Of a DNA stretch of 64,000 nt, positions 33,501 through 44,824 are shown in pieces (the first letter of the stretch is position 1; each line of letters opens with the position of its first letter). The notes under the pieces were generated by a model that was given only the letters and a program-made list of their open reading frames with translations, made no database searches and was not told where the DNA came from. This DNA comes from Aporrectodea caliginosa (Eukaryota > Annelida > Clitellata > Crassiclitellata > Lumbricidae). Position numbers and translations under genes: made by a program. The stretch covers positions 159,501 through 223,500 of the forward strand of contig JACEVL010000954.1 in NCBI GenBank assembly GCA_020284085.1, given 5' to 3'.

Positions 33501-34800
33501 AGAGCGAAATGGAGGAAAGGGAGGAAGAGAGCGAAATGGAGGAAAGGGAGGAAGAGAGCGAAATGGAGGAAAGAGAGAGAAATGGGGAAAGGGAGGAAGA
33601 GAGAGAAAGAGAGAGGAAAGGGAGGAAAAGAGCGAAAGGGAGGAAAGGGAGGAAGAGAGCGAATGGAGGAAAGGGAGGAAGAGAGCGAAATGGAGGAAGA
33701 GAGCGAAATGAAGGAAAGGGAAGAACAGAGCGAAATGGAGGAAAGGGAGGAAGAGAGCGAAATGGAGGAAAGGGAGGAAGAGAGCTAAATGGAGGAAAGG
33801 GAGGAAGAGAGCGAAATGGAGGAAAGGGAGGAAGAGAGCGAAAGGGAGGAAGAGAGAGAAATGGGGAAAGGGAGGAAGAGAGCGAAATGGAGGAAAGGGA
33901 GGAAGAGAGCGAAAGGGAGGGAGGAGAGAGAAATGGAGGAAAGGGAGGAAGAGAGCGAAATGGAGGAAAGGGAGGAAGAGAGCGAAATGGAGGAAAGGGA
34001 GGAAGAGAGCGAAATGGAGAAAAGGGAGGAAGAGAGCGAAAGGGAGGAAGAGAGAGAGAAATGGGGAAAGGGAGGAAGAGAGCGAAAGGGAGGAAAGGGA
34101 GGAAGAGAGCGAAAGGGAGGAACAGAGCTAAATGGAGGAAAGAAAGGAAGAGAGGGAAATGGAGGAAAAGGAGGAAGAGAGCGAAAGGGTGGAAGAGAGA
34201 GAAATGGAGGAAAGGGAGGAAGAGAGCGAAAGGGAGGAAGAGAGCGAAATGGAGGAAAGGGAGGAAGAGAGCGAAATGGAGGAAAGGGAGAAGAGATCGA
34301 AATGGAGGGTAAGGAGTAAGAGCGCGAAAGGGAGGAAGAGAGCGAGATGGAGGAAAGGGAGGAAGAGATCGAAATGGAGGAAAGGGAGGAAGAGAGCGAA
34401 ATGGAGGGTAAGAAGTAAGAGAGCGAAAGGGAGGAAGAGAGCGAAAAGGAGGAAAGAGAGGAAGAGTGCGAAATGGAGGAAAGGGAGGAAGAGAGCGAAA
34501 TGGAGGGTAGGGGAGGAAGAGAGCGAAATGGAGGAAATGGAGGAAGAGAGCGAAATGGAGGAAAGGGAGGAAGAGAGCGAAAGGGAGGAAAGGAAGAAGA
34601 GAGCGAAATGGAGGAAAGGGAGGAAGAGAGCGAAATGGAGGAAAGCGAGGAAGAGAGCGTTATGGAGGGTAAGGAGGAAGAGAGCGTTATGGAGGGTATG
34701 GAGGAAGAGAGCGAAATGTAGGGTAAGGAGGAAGAGAGCGAAATGGAGGAAAGGGAGGATGAGAGCGAAATGAAGGAGAGAGGAGGAAGAGAGCGAAATG
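30503..34800. repeat. Purine-rich minisatellite, mainly 27-bp units
   Basis: The unit is GGAGGAAGAGAGCGAAAT plus GGAGGAAAG, with frequent 12- to 24-bp deletion variants and single-base changes. The plus strand is almost all A and G. Because most units are multiples of three, frames of 300 to 640 codons stay open on both strands (repeating EEREEESEM, GKGGRERNG or RKRAKWRK). They have no domain and start and stop at unit irregularities, so I do not annotate them as genes. Confidence 0.95.
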
Positions 34801-35946
34801 GAGGAAAGGGAGGAGGTGCGAATGGAGGAAAGGGAGGAGCGAATGGAGGAAAGGGAGGAGGAGCGAATGGAGGAAAGGACGGAGGTGAGAATGGAGGAAA
34901 GGGAGGAGGTGCGAATAGAGGAAAGGAAGGAGGAGCGAATGGAGGAAAGGGAGGAGGAGCGAATGGAGGAAAGGGAGGAGGTGAGAATGGAGGAAAGGGA
35001 GGAGGTGAGAATGGAGGAAAGGGAGGAGGTGCGAATGGAGGAAAGGGAGGAGGTGATAATGGAGGAAAGGGAGGAGGTGCGAATGGAAGAAAGGGAGGAG
35101 GTGATAATGGAGGAAAGGGAGGAGGTGCGAATGGAGGAAAGGGAGGAGGTGGGAATGGAGGAAATGGAGGAGGTGAGAATGGAGGAAAGAGAGGAGGAGG
35201 GAGAATGGAGGAAAGGGAGGAGGAGCGAATGGAGGAAAAAAGGGAGAAAAGGGATGAGTGGAATGGAGGAAAGGGAGGAGGTGGGAATGGAGGAAAGAAA
35301 GGAGGTGATAATGGAGGAAAGGGAGGAGGTGATAATGGAGGAAAGGGTCGAGGTGCGAATGGAGGAAAGGGAGGAGGTGCGAATGGAGGAAAGGGAGGAG
35401 GTGAGAATGGAGGAAAGGGAGGAGGTGAGAATGGAGGAAAGGGAGGAGGAGCGAATGGAGGAAAGGGAGGAGGTGCAAATGGAGGAAAGGGAGGAGGTGG
35501 GAATGGAGGAAAGGAGAGGAGGTGATAATGGAGGAAAGGGAGGAGGTGCGAATGGAGGAAAGGGAGGAGGTGAGAATGGAGGAAAGGGAGGAGGTGATAA
35601 TGGAGGAAAGGGAGGAGGTGCGAATGGAAGAAAGGGAGGAGGTGATAATGGAGGAAAGGGAGGAGGTGCGAATGGAGGAAAGGGAGGAGGTGGGAATGGA
35701 GGAAAGGGAGGAGGTGAGAATGGAGGAAAGGGAGGAGGTGAGAATGGAGGAAAGGGAGGAGGTGAGAATGGAGGAAAGGGAGGAGGTGAGAATGGAGGAA
35801 AGGGAGGAGGTGAGAATGGAGGAAAGGGAGGAGGTGAGAATGGAGGAAAGGGAGGAGGTGCGAATGGAGGAAAGGGAGGAGGTGCGAATGGAGGAATGGG
35901 AGGAGGTGCGAATGGAGGAAAGGGAGGAGGTGCGAATGGAGGGTAA
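34801..35946. repeat. Related minisatellite, 24-bp units
   Basis: The unit changes to GGAGGAGGTGCGAATGGAGG plus AAAG, with GAGAAT, GATAAT and GGGAAT variants in place of GCGAAT. It is more regular than the 27-bp part, which suggests later amplification. Gly-rich and EEREEVRM frames are artefacts. Confidence 0.95.
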
Positions 35947-36918
35947 GGTGGAAGGGAGAGTCAATACATGTGAAATCTTAGTGTGTGAAATGCCGTGGGT
36001 GAGATATAAGTGACTGTCTCAGATTTGACTGTAATTTTTGCTATTTTTTTGTTTGATCATTATGTTTGTACATCATATTGAAATTGTCAGAAGCCTATCG
36101 CCATGTATCTGCATTGGATCATCATCATCACCACCACCATCATCAGTTTCTGACGCCAGCCATTTGGCGGCGATGGGTACGAATAAATTATCTCCTTTAA
36201 ATGTCGAAACCATCGGAGTCTTCTTTGAACGACTTTGTCTAGCAGAGTTGTTTCGATCCATAATGCTGTCTAATGCCAGCGTTTCTTATTTTCTGAAGTC
36301 TTGAAATCCCTGCAATCTTCCGCAGTAAACTAATTTCTGCTGTAATAATAATTATTCTTTTCTTGTCTTGCTTTCGCACTGACCAACATTCCGACCGGTA
36401 GACTAGAGGCAAATCGGTTATATCTTCGTCTCGTATAATTAGCCTAATTATCTTTGTCTGTTTTTTGGTCTTGGTAAATAGTAATAGGATTGCAAGGGGT
36501 GTTCAGGCACGAATGAGGAAGTTTTTCACCTCGCAAGATATAATTAAAATTATGAAATTATTTAATTTCCCAAAGAACTGATGTAAATTGTTATTACTTT
36601 TAACCAAAAAGATGGCATCCAAAATGCACCATTATACACACCCAAATAAAAAGTTCCTTAATTACAGCTTCTTCCCAGACCCCTCCCCTCAGAGAGGTTG
36701 GAATCTGCGTAATTTTGGGGAGGCTCTGGTTACGCCACTGCTAGATGGTGTTAGACTGTTAGTTTACCTACTATTAAACCTAGTACCTAAGTTATTATAA
36801 TTTTTTAACTTAATAATAATATTTCACTGTTTTCATTTGCAATTTTTCGTTTCTTAGCCTTTCAGCGCTGTACGCACGTGCGTAAGTGCGTACGTCTACC
36901 GGCGCCCCTGCTTTCAAC

Positions 36919-37550
36919 CAAGTTCTTACTCATTGGAGTCAGCGCGGGAAACAACCAAGGGCGATTAGAAATCTTCTGCACAACACTGAGATATTCATGC
37001 ACTCATAATTATAATGATGACGCCGACGACAATGATTATGAAGATGATGATGAGGACGACAACGAGACAACGATTACGATTATGATGACGAATGATGACG
37101 AATGATGACGAATGACTTCCCCCGACCCATCGCCTCCTACGTCACGTAGGAGGCGATGGGTCGGGGGGGCAAGTGCCCCCACCAAATTTCGTGTTTTTCT
37201 GGCAAGTAGGCGTTGGGGGAAAATGCTGAACAAACTATTTGAAGTTCAGGCTCAGCAATCAGTACTCAGTAGCACACCTCGCGATCTCCTAGCTCCAACT
37301 TGCCCGAATCGGAATAGCAGCTATAGCTCGAAAACCACAATATCATTTACAGCTTTATTCATTAGTGCATTAAATAATAAGTAACTTATTACTAACTTAT
37401 AGCATCCAACATGAGGGCTGGGTACCGACTTAAGAAAATAATTAAATTCAAGTTCTGTGGCTTTCCACTTTTCAGAGTGCAATTCCGAAAGTCAATCTTA
37501 TTTTTTTGTGCAGAAATTTCAAATCGTTTCAATGCTAGTTCAGATCGTTT
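36919..37550. other. Intergenic stretch with a GAT-rich tract and a hairpin
   Basis: Holds a GAT/GAC-rich tract (37013-37112) and the palindrome at 37119-37167. No gene recognised. Confidence 0.4.
37119..37167. repeat. Perfect 24-bp inverted repeat with 1-bp spacer
   Basis: CCCCCGACCCATCGCCTCCT plus ACGT, one C, then the exact complement. It can form a strong hairpin or cruciform. No U-tract follows and no transposon end was identified. Confidence 0.92.
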
Positions 37551-38160
37551 CAGAACGATCGTTCAGTGGACTTATTCGGATGATGAAAACATTTTTGTAA
37601 AGCACCATGGATAGGGATAGTAGAAATTCAGGACGAAAAGTTCAATAGTCACGGTAGCATTTTGTAAAAATGGGCGAAAATCACGGCAAATTCACGCACG
37701 AAAGAACGCGTCTTTGCTAAGATCCGACCAAACAATAACTCAATTTAATAAGGAAACGACGCGTTTGAATCGCTACAATCCTACATGTAGCCTAGGCATA
37801 AATGTCAGTGTAAACGTTCTGCTTCAAATCACGTTTGTATTTACTAAGATCTAATCGACGGGTGTCAAAGAGCCTTCCCGCGGGCCGAAATGGCCCGCCG
37901 ACGATGTTTTTCTGGCCCGATGAGCCTTGCCTAAAGACCATTCATTGTCAGAATAAAAGTTCAAATTTGTCATTTTTAAAGCTTAATGAGTTTTTTGTGC
38001 TGTTCGTTGTAACGAATGTCCTTGAGATCCCACACAAATCATATTACTAAACGCTATAAGCTTAGATATACGCTCTTATATAGGGCCTACATGACTGCAG
38101 TGTGTAGTTAAGGCCTGCAGCCTAAGGCTGCAGTAATTGTTAGGCTGTTGTAGTATCTAG

Positions 38161-39069
38161 CAGAGTTGGATTGTCTCGAGATACTGTCTCGGTCTCGAGA
38201 CGTCTCGAGACAGGTTTTTTGATGTCTCGGTCTCGGTCTCGGACCCCACTGTCTCGGTCTCGGTCTCGGTCTCGGACCCCACTGTCTCGGTCTCGGTCTC
38301 GAGATCGTTTCTTGACTTTTTGGAAACTGTCTCGAAGCGCAAGTCTTGTTCTCGTGTAGAAGTGGTCTCCAAAGTTCTCGTACAAACTGTATTTTGTTCG
38401 GAACTTCGTACAGTATTGCGCTATAAAATTGTCTTGTGCCGAACGGATAACTAGTTAATCGGAAGTGCCAAACAGACAGGAAGTTTTTAAAAACGGTGTT
38501 TCTGGTATTAAGATTTAAGAGTATTGAAAAAAGCAGTCTTAAGTTTGCACTTTCAGTCCAAAATTTCCAAATATCTTAAAATGTCTCAAAAAGAACCTGA
38601 AATCGTGAAATTTGCATTCACTCAGTTTGAATTCAATGAAAAACAAAATAAATGACATGCCGTTCGTCGTTTGTGTAATGCCAACATAAGCGAAACGCTT
38701 GGAACAGCATCTAGTTTCTCAAGGTGAGTGATGTGACTTATGTCGCTAAATCGCTAATTATAGGCCTAGGGCCTATATGAAATTTTGTTGGTTTAAATAT
38801 TAGAATCATTTAGAAGATTCAGAATGGCTTAAATATTTAATTTCTTTATAGTTTATACAATTCAGGTGATCGGCTGATTTCAGTGACTTGACCCTTGTAT
38901 TAGACTTCAAAAGTTGAGAAAAATTGTTTCTGGACTTGGGTGCAATGTGCATTTCACTCGTTTTGAACTGTCTCGAACTGTCTCTTACCTGGTGTATCGT
39001 CTCGGTCTCGGTCTCGGACCCCACTGTCTCGGTCTCGGTCTCGAGTTTTATGTCTCGTATACAAGTCTG
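38161..39069 (+). mobile_element. hAT-like element with GGTCTC repeats and a BED-finger-like relic
   Basis: The left end is CAGAGTTGGAT and the inverted right end CAGACTTGTAT, with GTATCTAG on both sides (38153-38160 and 39070-39077). Both subterminal regions are made of GGTCTC and GGACCCCACTGTCTC repeats (38165-38310 and 38995-39050). At 38581 a frame MSQKEPEIVKFAF... continues after a stop as RRLCNANISETLGTASSFSR and then GTGAGTG. This looks like the first coding exon of a BED-finger hAT transposase with its donor site. Confidence 0.85.
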
Positions 39070-40118
39070 GTATCTAGGATTAATGATTTAATTAATTAAT
39101 TGAACCAGCATCAGAACCAGCGATATAATTAATAATGATATTTAGCTAGGATTCGGGGATAATCTGTGGTGCTGGGTTAATCCGTGACGGACTGACGATG
39201 CTGTCGAGACGTGATTGGTTGAATTGAAATACGGACGGTTGAGAAATGTCGTCTGCCAATTGAACCGCGGTTTGGCGCCTTCACGCCCGGAATGCAGAAT
39301 CAATTCAGTGTTGTTGTTGACTGCGAAGGCTTCGGTAGTCGTACGAGGCAGTTTAACGAACAAACTCCTGATCGGACAACAAATTTTGGTAATTTGTTGA
39401 TCGAAGGACGATCAGTAGAGGGAGTAATGTTAGGAGGTGTCCGTTGACACACTTCATTGAGTTTATAGTGTTGCGAACGTTATGAACTTCGATGAACTAT
39501 CGTAAATCACGTCGTTTAACTTGCGATCGACTGGTATTGAGTTTAACGACAGTATAAAATCAAATTACGATTTATAACTACATGTACAACGCAGAACGTT
39601 TTGTTTGCGAGTTATACGAACTCTGACTTTGGTGTTTGATTCATCGCGTAATCATCATCTAGAAGTTAAGCTGGAAGAATCGTTAAATACCACGGGAAGA
39701 ATCACTTCGAATGGCCACAACAAGAAGAAACATCAAACACAATATTACTTCATCAGCCTGATGAAAGCCAAGTCAGCCAAGTCAGCCAACAGGGAGTTCA
39801 ACACCGCTCTACCGTAACCATCTACGACGAGCACCGGTTCAAGTGACTATAACATTTCATCTCAAAGTTATTTTGAGGAGGTTAGCTTAGGGTCTTATAA
39901 AATAGTCAATGATGCTGGTTCTAGGTAAGGATAATAGCCCATGAACTAAGGATTAACTAATCTTTCTAGAGTAGATAAATATAGCTTTGACATTATAATA
40001 TAATTGCATTTAAATCAGACATTTTCGGAACTAATTAATATTCTAGAAACTCAGGACTGTGGTCATTGAACTCTACTATAATGATAGGCCTTACATGCAT
40101 TGCTACTTTCGCCATAGG

Positions 40119-41525
40119 CAGGGGCGTCCATCCTGTGGGGGGAATGAAGCAGAGATCTTCATTGGCTTTTCAGGGGGGGAAAGAAATTGTTTACATTAAA
40201 CGTCTGCTCAGTTTTTTTTATTTCAGAAATTAAACGATGTGTTTTTCATTTGAAAAGTGCTTTTCTTTGTTTAAAAAATAATAAAATCATTGAGCTGTTC
40301 TCGGACCGAGTTCACGATTAGTCTTCAAGTTCATAATTTTGGCGTATCGTACATGCACCTACTCAAGACTTCGAGGTGATTGTAGGCTTGCATAGGCCTA
40401 CCTTACAGAAATGTCTTAGTTTACTGATCCCTTGCAAGAATCATGGTATCAACCTCTGCTGACATGGCAGTTGCTTCTCAGCTGATGCGTCAGTGCAGTC
40501 AGAACCTGAAACTGCTCAGCGTAAATGAACATTCATTGCAGTCTAGTTACAGAAGCACAACGATTTGCAATGGTCTACAATGTTGATGTAAACTTTCCGG
40601 TTCATCGAGCAAGACGACCGCCCAGGCATTATGACGAGAAAGCTGAGAAAAGGACAGTAAATGTGGTCCTCAGTAGCACAGACATCTTATTGGTGTTTAC
40701 TATACAACACTTGATGCGGTTGCTTGTCAACTAGAGGCAGTGACGGATCCAGAAAGTTTATGAGGGTCAAATGGGCGCCCGAAGGAAGATCGTCGAGGCG
40801 CGCAGCACCTCGACAATCTTATCAACAATTATAGTGGCTCGCAAGCCAAAAAAGGTTGGCCTCCCCTGACCTAGATGATCCAGGCACTGACGATGATGAT
40901 AAACAAAACACAAAGCTGTCCACAGGACAGTGGATTAGAAAGCAGTTATGTTAAGCCAGTACGTTTGATATGACAACTTTCAGACTATCCCAAGCTGATC
41001 ACCAGCTTAAACAAAATCCTGGTCTACCTTGTGGGGACCAGCTGCTCAGCTGAGTGAGGTATGAGTCGCATCCGCAGTCCGCATTGTGAAAAATCAACTG
41101 AGATCAATCATGGTTGGTGACTGGTTTTTACCTCTGACAGTATTAGCCAGTGCAGGAGACGCTACTCTAATTGTACTCTATCATTACTACTGGACGAAAT
41201 TGTTGATCGCTTGGCTACGCACTCTGCAGCTCTGAAGAAGCACCTATTGTAATTTTAGTATACTTACGGTAGTACTGTCTGGCCGCTCTGGCAGTATGCC
41301 TCTGTCTGTGTACATGCCTTCATATTTTATAATGGATAATGTTGCTTGATTAGTTAACTAAAAGTTAAAGAATGCAATAAGGAATTCAACAGTAAAATCG
41401 TGATTCAAATTTTGATAATCGAAATTTTCTCTTTCAATCGCCTGGGGCGGTCGTCGGCGGGGGGGGAAGTTTGATGACATGAGGGGGGAATGCTTCATAG
41501 GCGTAAGGGGGGATGGACGCCCCTG
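40119..41525 (+). mobile_element. hAT-like element, 1407 bp, with transposase relic
   Basis: Perfect inverted ends CAGGGGCGTCCATCC, flanked by GCCATAGG (40111-40118 and 41526-41533). A frame at 40525-40734 contains VHRARRPPRHYDE, which resembles the (P)R.R.PPRRYD stretch found in the middle of many hAT transposases. The rest of the protein is broken. About 160 bp around 40738-40895 look like yet another insertion, but I found no duplication for it. Confidence 0.88.
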
Positions 41526-42274
41526 GCCATAGGGAGTTAATAAAGTAATGTAAGATCAAACTCTAAGCTCCATATAGAGTTAGGGACCCGTTACATTCGT
41601 GACTGATAATAAAGATCAAAATTAAGATCGTTAAAGCTTAATTTTACTGTTTGTATGTTTTAAAATACACCATTTAAGACTTAGTTTTGCAAAGGAATGT
41701 CTGGGGACGGGCTCACCCAGCCCCTCTCAGATTCCTACCCCCATTTTGCTCAGGCGCCTTCGGCACCCTGACCAGCCACTTGCTGGAAAATATTGCCACT
41801 GGCCTGCCATTAAAACAAGTTTGACACCTCTGATCTAATCAGTGTAATCACAATTAAGATCATAGATCAACGCAGCGACGCGCTGTTGCTGTGTAGGCCT
41901 AAGGTCACGCTAAGTGTCAGGCAACGTTTGGCACAAAGTGTCTGCAATTATTCTCATATGTAGGCCTAAACCTGTGACGTAGGCCTATATTTCACAACAT
42001 TCGCCTAAAATCACGAAAATTCACGGCATTTGGGAAATTCGCGGCATGTGCCGAAAATCACGGCTTTCTCTGATTCCTTGACTTCGTGAATTTCTACTAT
42101 CCCTAACCATGTGGCAAATTAGACTCAATAATCTTGTGATCATCAACATTGAACGTGCAGCTACAAATGGAGTTCTGCAACTCCAGATGAACGACATTAT
42201 TGAGACTTGGTAGACGCAAGAACAGAAACGCTCTGCTGTCCTACAGAGACGTCACTATAAATGCATGACCAATT

Positions 42275-43274
42275 ATTCACTGACCAACAAAATAATATTT
42301 TTTGTTTGCTGCTCAGAACTTTAGAACTGTTCTTAGCTAAATTTGGGGCGCTGATTTCAAATATGAAATCGAAATTTGGCTAGCATGTCAGGATTTTTAG
42401 GTACGCATAGGTGAGGTTCTACACAATTGCGAACTCTCAACTCATATTAAAAATGTATGAAGAATAGGATTTTGTGCTTGTTCTTAGCTAAATTTTGGAT
42501 GCTGGTTTCAAATATGAAATCGAAATTTGGATGGCAGGTCTAGTTTTTCAGCTACGCTTCAGTGAAGTTCTACACAATTGCGAATTCTCAGGCCTCATAT
42601 AGGCCTATACTGTAAGCGAAAGCAAAGTATCAAAACTGTATCACACAATGCCAGGCATTTGCTTTCACATTTGTTCTTAGTTAAAATTTGGAGACTGATT
42701 TCAAATATGAAATCAAAATTTGGCTAGCTTGTCAGGTTTTTAGGTACGCATCAGTGAGGTTATACATAACCGAAAATTAATGCGGTACATTTGCAGTATG
42801 AACTATGCGACGCGTACCTCAAAAACCTGACGTGCTAGCCAAATTTCAATTTCATATTTGAAATCAGCATCCAAAATTTAGTTGAGAGCAAGCACAAAAG
42901 CAAATGCCTCATACATTTTTTAAACTGTGTTTTCACTGATAGTATGAGTTGAGAATCCGCAATTGTGTAGAACCTCACTTATGCGTACCTAATAAACCTG
43001 ACGTGCTAGACAAATTTCGATTTCATATTTGAAATCAGCGCCCAAAATTTAGCCAAGAACAGTTAAAAAGTTCTGAGTAGCAAACAACAAATATTTTTTT
43101 TTGTTGCGCAGTGTTAATGTAGGCATATAAAACTTAAAGAATCCGAGAAACTTTATAACTTAAAAACTGGACGTGATAGACAAAAACGGTTTCCGGATTT
43201 GGAATCAACATATTAAATTTAGTTAGGAACAGGTGTTAGAATCCCAACAGCAAAATGCTTGTTGATCAGTGAAT
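42275..43274. mobile_element. Fold-back element made of direct and inverted copies of one unit
   Basis: The outer ends are ATTCACTGACCAACAA and its near-complement TTGTTGATCAGTGAAT. Inside, a unit with TGTTCTTAGCTAAATTT, then GATTTCAAATATGAAATCGA, then GTACGCATCAGTGAGGTTCT occurs three times direct (from about 42325, 42478, 42673) and three times inverted (from about 42795, 42950, and a weak one near 43150). No target duplication was resolved and no protein is encoded. Confidence 0.8.
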
Positions 43275-43866
43275 TTTATTCGGGATTTATTTTTGTTTCG
43301 GGCAGAAGTAAAATCTTGCCCCACACCACTGAAATTTCCCATACGCCTATGGTAGTGATAATGAAACGACGATGACGATGACGACGATGATGATGAAAGA
43401 ATGATAACTTTGTAACTCCGGCGTGTTAATTAGGAAGTTGAAGTTCTCTTGAAATCTTCCGCAGAATCTTTGGTAAACTGACCCAGGGGCGTCATTGGCG
43501 TCACTAGAGTGGTGTGGGGGTTCGGGCCGCACCGGGTGACACCTTCAGAGGGGTGAAACCAAAATGACAAAGTGACTGTCTAAATAATTTTTTGCAGAAG
43601 TTCAGCAAATATTTATTATAATATTTTTATAATTTATTTGTAAATTAACAACAACAGACTGTTACAGACACAAACGCAATATTGGTAAGCCCAGCTTACA
43701 TGTTGGCCTACCGTATCAAATTGTTTAATTAAAGCTGAAAATCTATGCTAATTTATCCTACTTGTTTGAACCTTCTAGTGCGTTCCGGTCAGTGCCATAT
43801 AATTATTGAAAATTACAAAAGGCCTAACGCTTCACAAATCACGTGGTTTCGTAACTTTCGTCTGCA

Positions 43867-44080
43867 TGGGGGGCCGATAGCGCATTGGATAACATCTGGC
43901 GTAGAGACCGAGAGGTACCGAGTTCGAGTTCCCGTTGAGCGGACGTGCTTTGTAGGCTGCTAGCTATTACCGCCGTGTATTGCAGGCTGTCTGTTCTGTT
44001 AGTAGTTAAGATTTAAATTGCATAACATGTAAATGTACAGCGCAATGCGTTTGTCAGGCGCTTGATTAAAGAAAAGATAA

Positions 44081-44143
<63 letters not shown>
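43867..44143 (+). mobile_element. tRNA-derived SINE with (ATT)n tail, complete
   Basis: The head GGGGGGCCGATAGCGCATTG followed by GATAAC is an A-box region and GAGTTCGAGTTCCC a B-box region, resembling a degraded tRNA. The body contains CAGGCTGTCTGTTCTGTTAG and GCGTTTGTCAGGCGCTT. The tail is about 60 bp of TTA triplets. Its 3' half matches 12944-13140. Confidence 0.88.
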
Positions 44144-44761
44144 GTGCTACTAGCATGCACTGTTGTTTTAATTGTTTTCGCTTGGTGATTTTATAATCGC
44201 TGATTTCGTCCAATTTTCTGGTATTTTATCTGAAATATTATGGTAGGCCTAATTAGTAAATGATAAAAATGCTTGCGTATTAAATTTTGTTCCTGTTTTT
44301 GTACTGTAACGGTCGCTGGGGCTAATCTCTTACCAGGATGACCAACCCCGGCACCGGTAACTTCGGTAGGCCTAAGCTCAAATCTGCAATCCACGTGAGA
44401 TCGGCTCTAGCTGTACGCAAGAGACTTGGAAACAAGTTTAAAGCTTTATTAATAAAAGTAAATATCGATCTCCTCGATCGTGTTTGTCCTAAAATTCTGT
44501 CAGTTCTACGGTTCATCTAGTTCATTGGCCGATCGCTTTAACGTTGCATGTTAAGGTAAGTTCTCGGTGTATAAATTCGCCAGTTCCTTTCCTCGATGGG
44601 CTTGCGACGTTCCTCTGACAACTGAGGCCTATGATTATATCGATCGACGCAGACTAGCGAACTAAATTCTAACTAACTGTCAACTGGCGAACGACGAACA
44701 AACCAACTGTCTGTCGACGAACTGAAACTTGATGTGCGATAATTATTATAATATTATAGGC

Positions 44762-44802
<41 letters not shown>

Positions 44803-44824
44803 GTAATTGTAGCCTAATTGTAAT

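Larger units (their letters stand above)
30160..36910 (-). mobile_element. hAT-like element with expanded internal minisatellite, copy 2 (6751 bp)
   Basis: Inverted relative to copy 1 at 14129-15718. It begins CAGCGCCGCCGCTAGG and ends ACCGGCGCCCCTG, flanked on both sides by CTTTCAAC (30152-30159 and 36911-36918). The first 340 bp and about the last 690 bp match copy 1 closely. The extra length is almost all minisatellite (30503-35946), plus about 260 bp of sequence near 35947-36210 that copy 1 lacks. Confidence 0.92.
37857..41832. mobile_element. hAT-like element nested in the above
   Basis: The left end is GACGGGTGTCAAAG and the inverted right end CAGAGGTGTCAAACTTG. ATCTAATC flanks both sides (37849-37856 and 41833-41840). 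GTGTCAAA termini next to GCGGGCC-type sequence are common in a widespread hAT group. It contains two further insertions. Its middle (39078-40110) is non-coding to my eye. Confidence 0.8.
37610..42105. mobile_element. Outer inserted element of the nest, ends TAGGGATAGTAGAAATTCA
   Basis: The left end and the inverted right end share TAGGGATAGTAGAAATTCA, and subterminal parts share AAAATCACGGC. ACCATG flanks both sides (37604-37609 and 42106-42111). Its own sequence is only about 250 bp on each side; the rest is later insertions. The 6-bp duplication is shorter than usual for hAT, so the superfamily is left open. Confidence 0.65.
37570..42192 (+). pseudogene. Probable hAT transposase C-terminus (hATC), split by a nested insertion
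   Basis: Left of the break, 37576-37609 reads RMMKTFL, stop, STM. Right of it, 42109-42192 continues WQIRLNNLVIINIERA and then QLQMNDIIETW before a stop. The order matches the hAT dimerisation domain (R..KT.LRSTM...RL..LA...I). One in-frame stop and the short length show it is dead. The 6-bp ACCATG is present on both sides of the inserted block. Confidence 0.5.

Noticed and set aside
30555..34773. Long plus- and minus-strand frames of up to 644 codons rich in Glu/Arg/Lys or Ser/Leu/Phe
   Set aside because: They are translations of the 27-bp minisatellite in different frames; all frames stay open because unit lengths are multiples of three.
30503..35946. CRISPR-like regular repeat array
   Set aside because: Units are adjacent without unique spacers and the genome is eukaryotic; it is a minisatellite inside a transposon.
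34687..35964. 425-codon Ser/Leu/His-rich minus frame and Gly-rich plus frames
   Set aside because: Artefacts of the 24-bp array.
40738..40895. A further element nested in 40119-41525, starting CAGTGACGGATCC
   Set aside because: No convincing opposite end and no 8-bp duplication.
43867..43935. A functional tRNA gene
   Set aside because: The tRNA-like head cannot form a full cloverleaf by eye and is followed by a SINE body and ATT tail.
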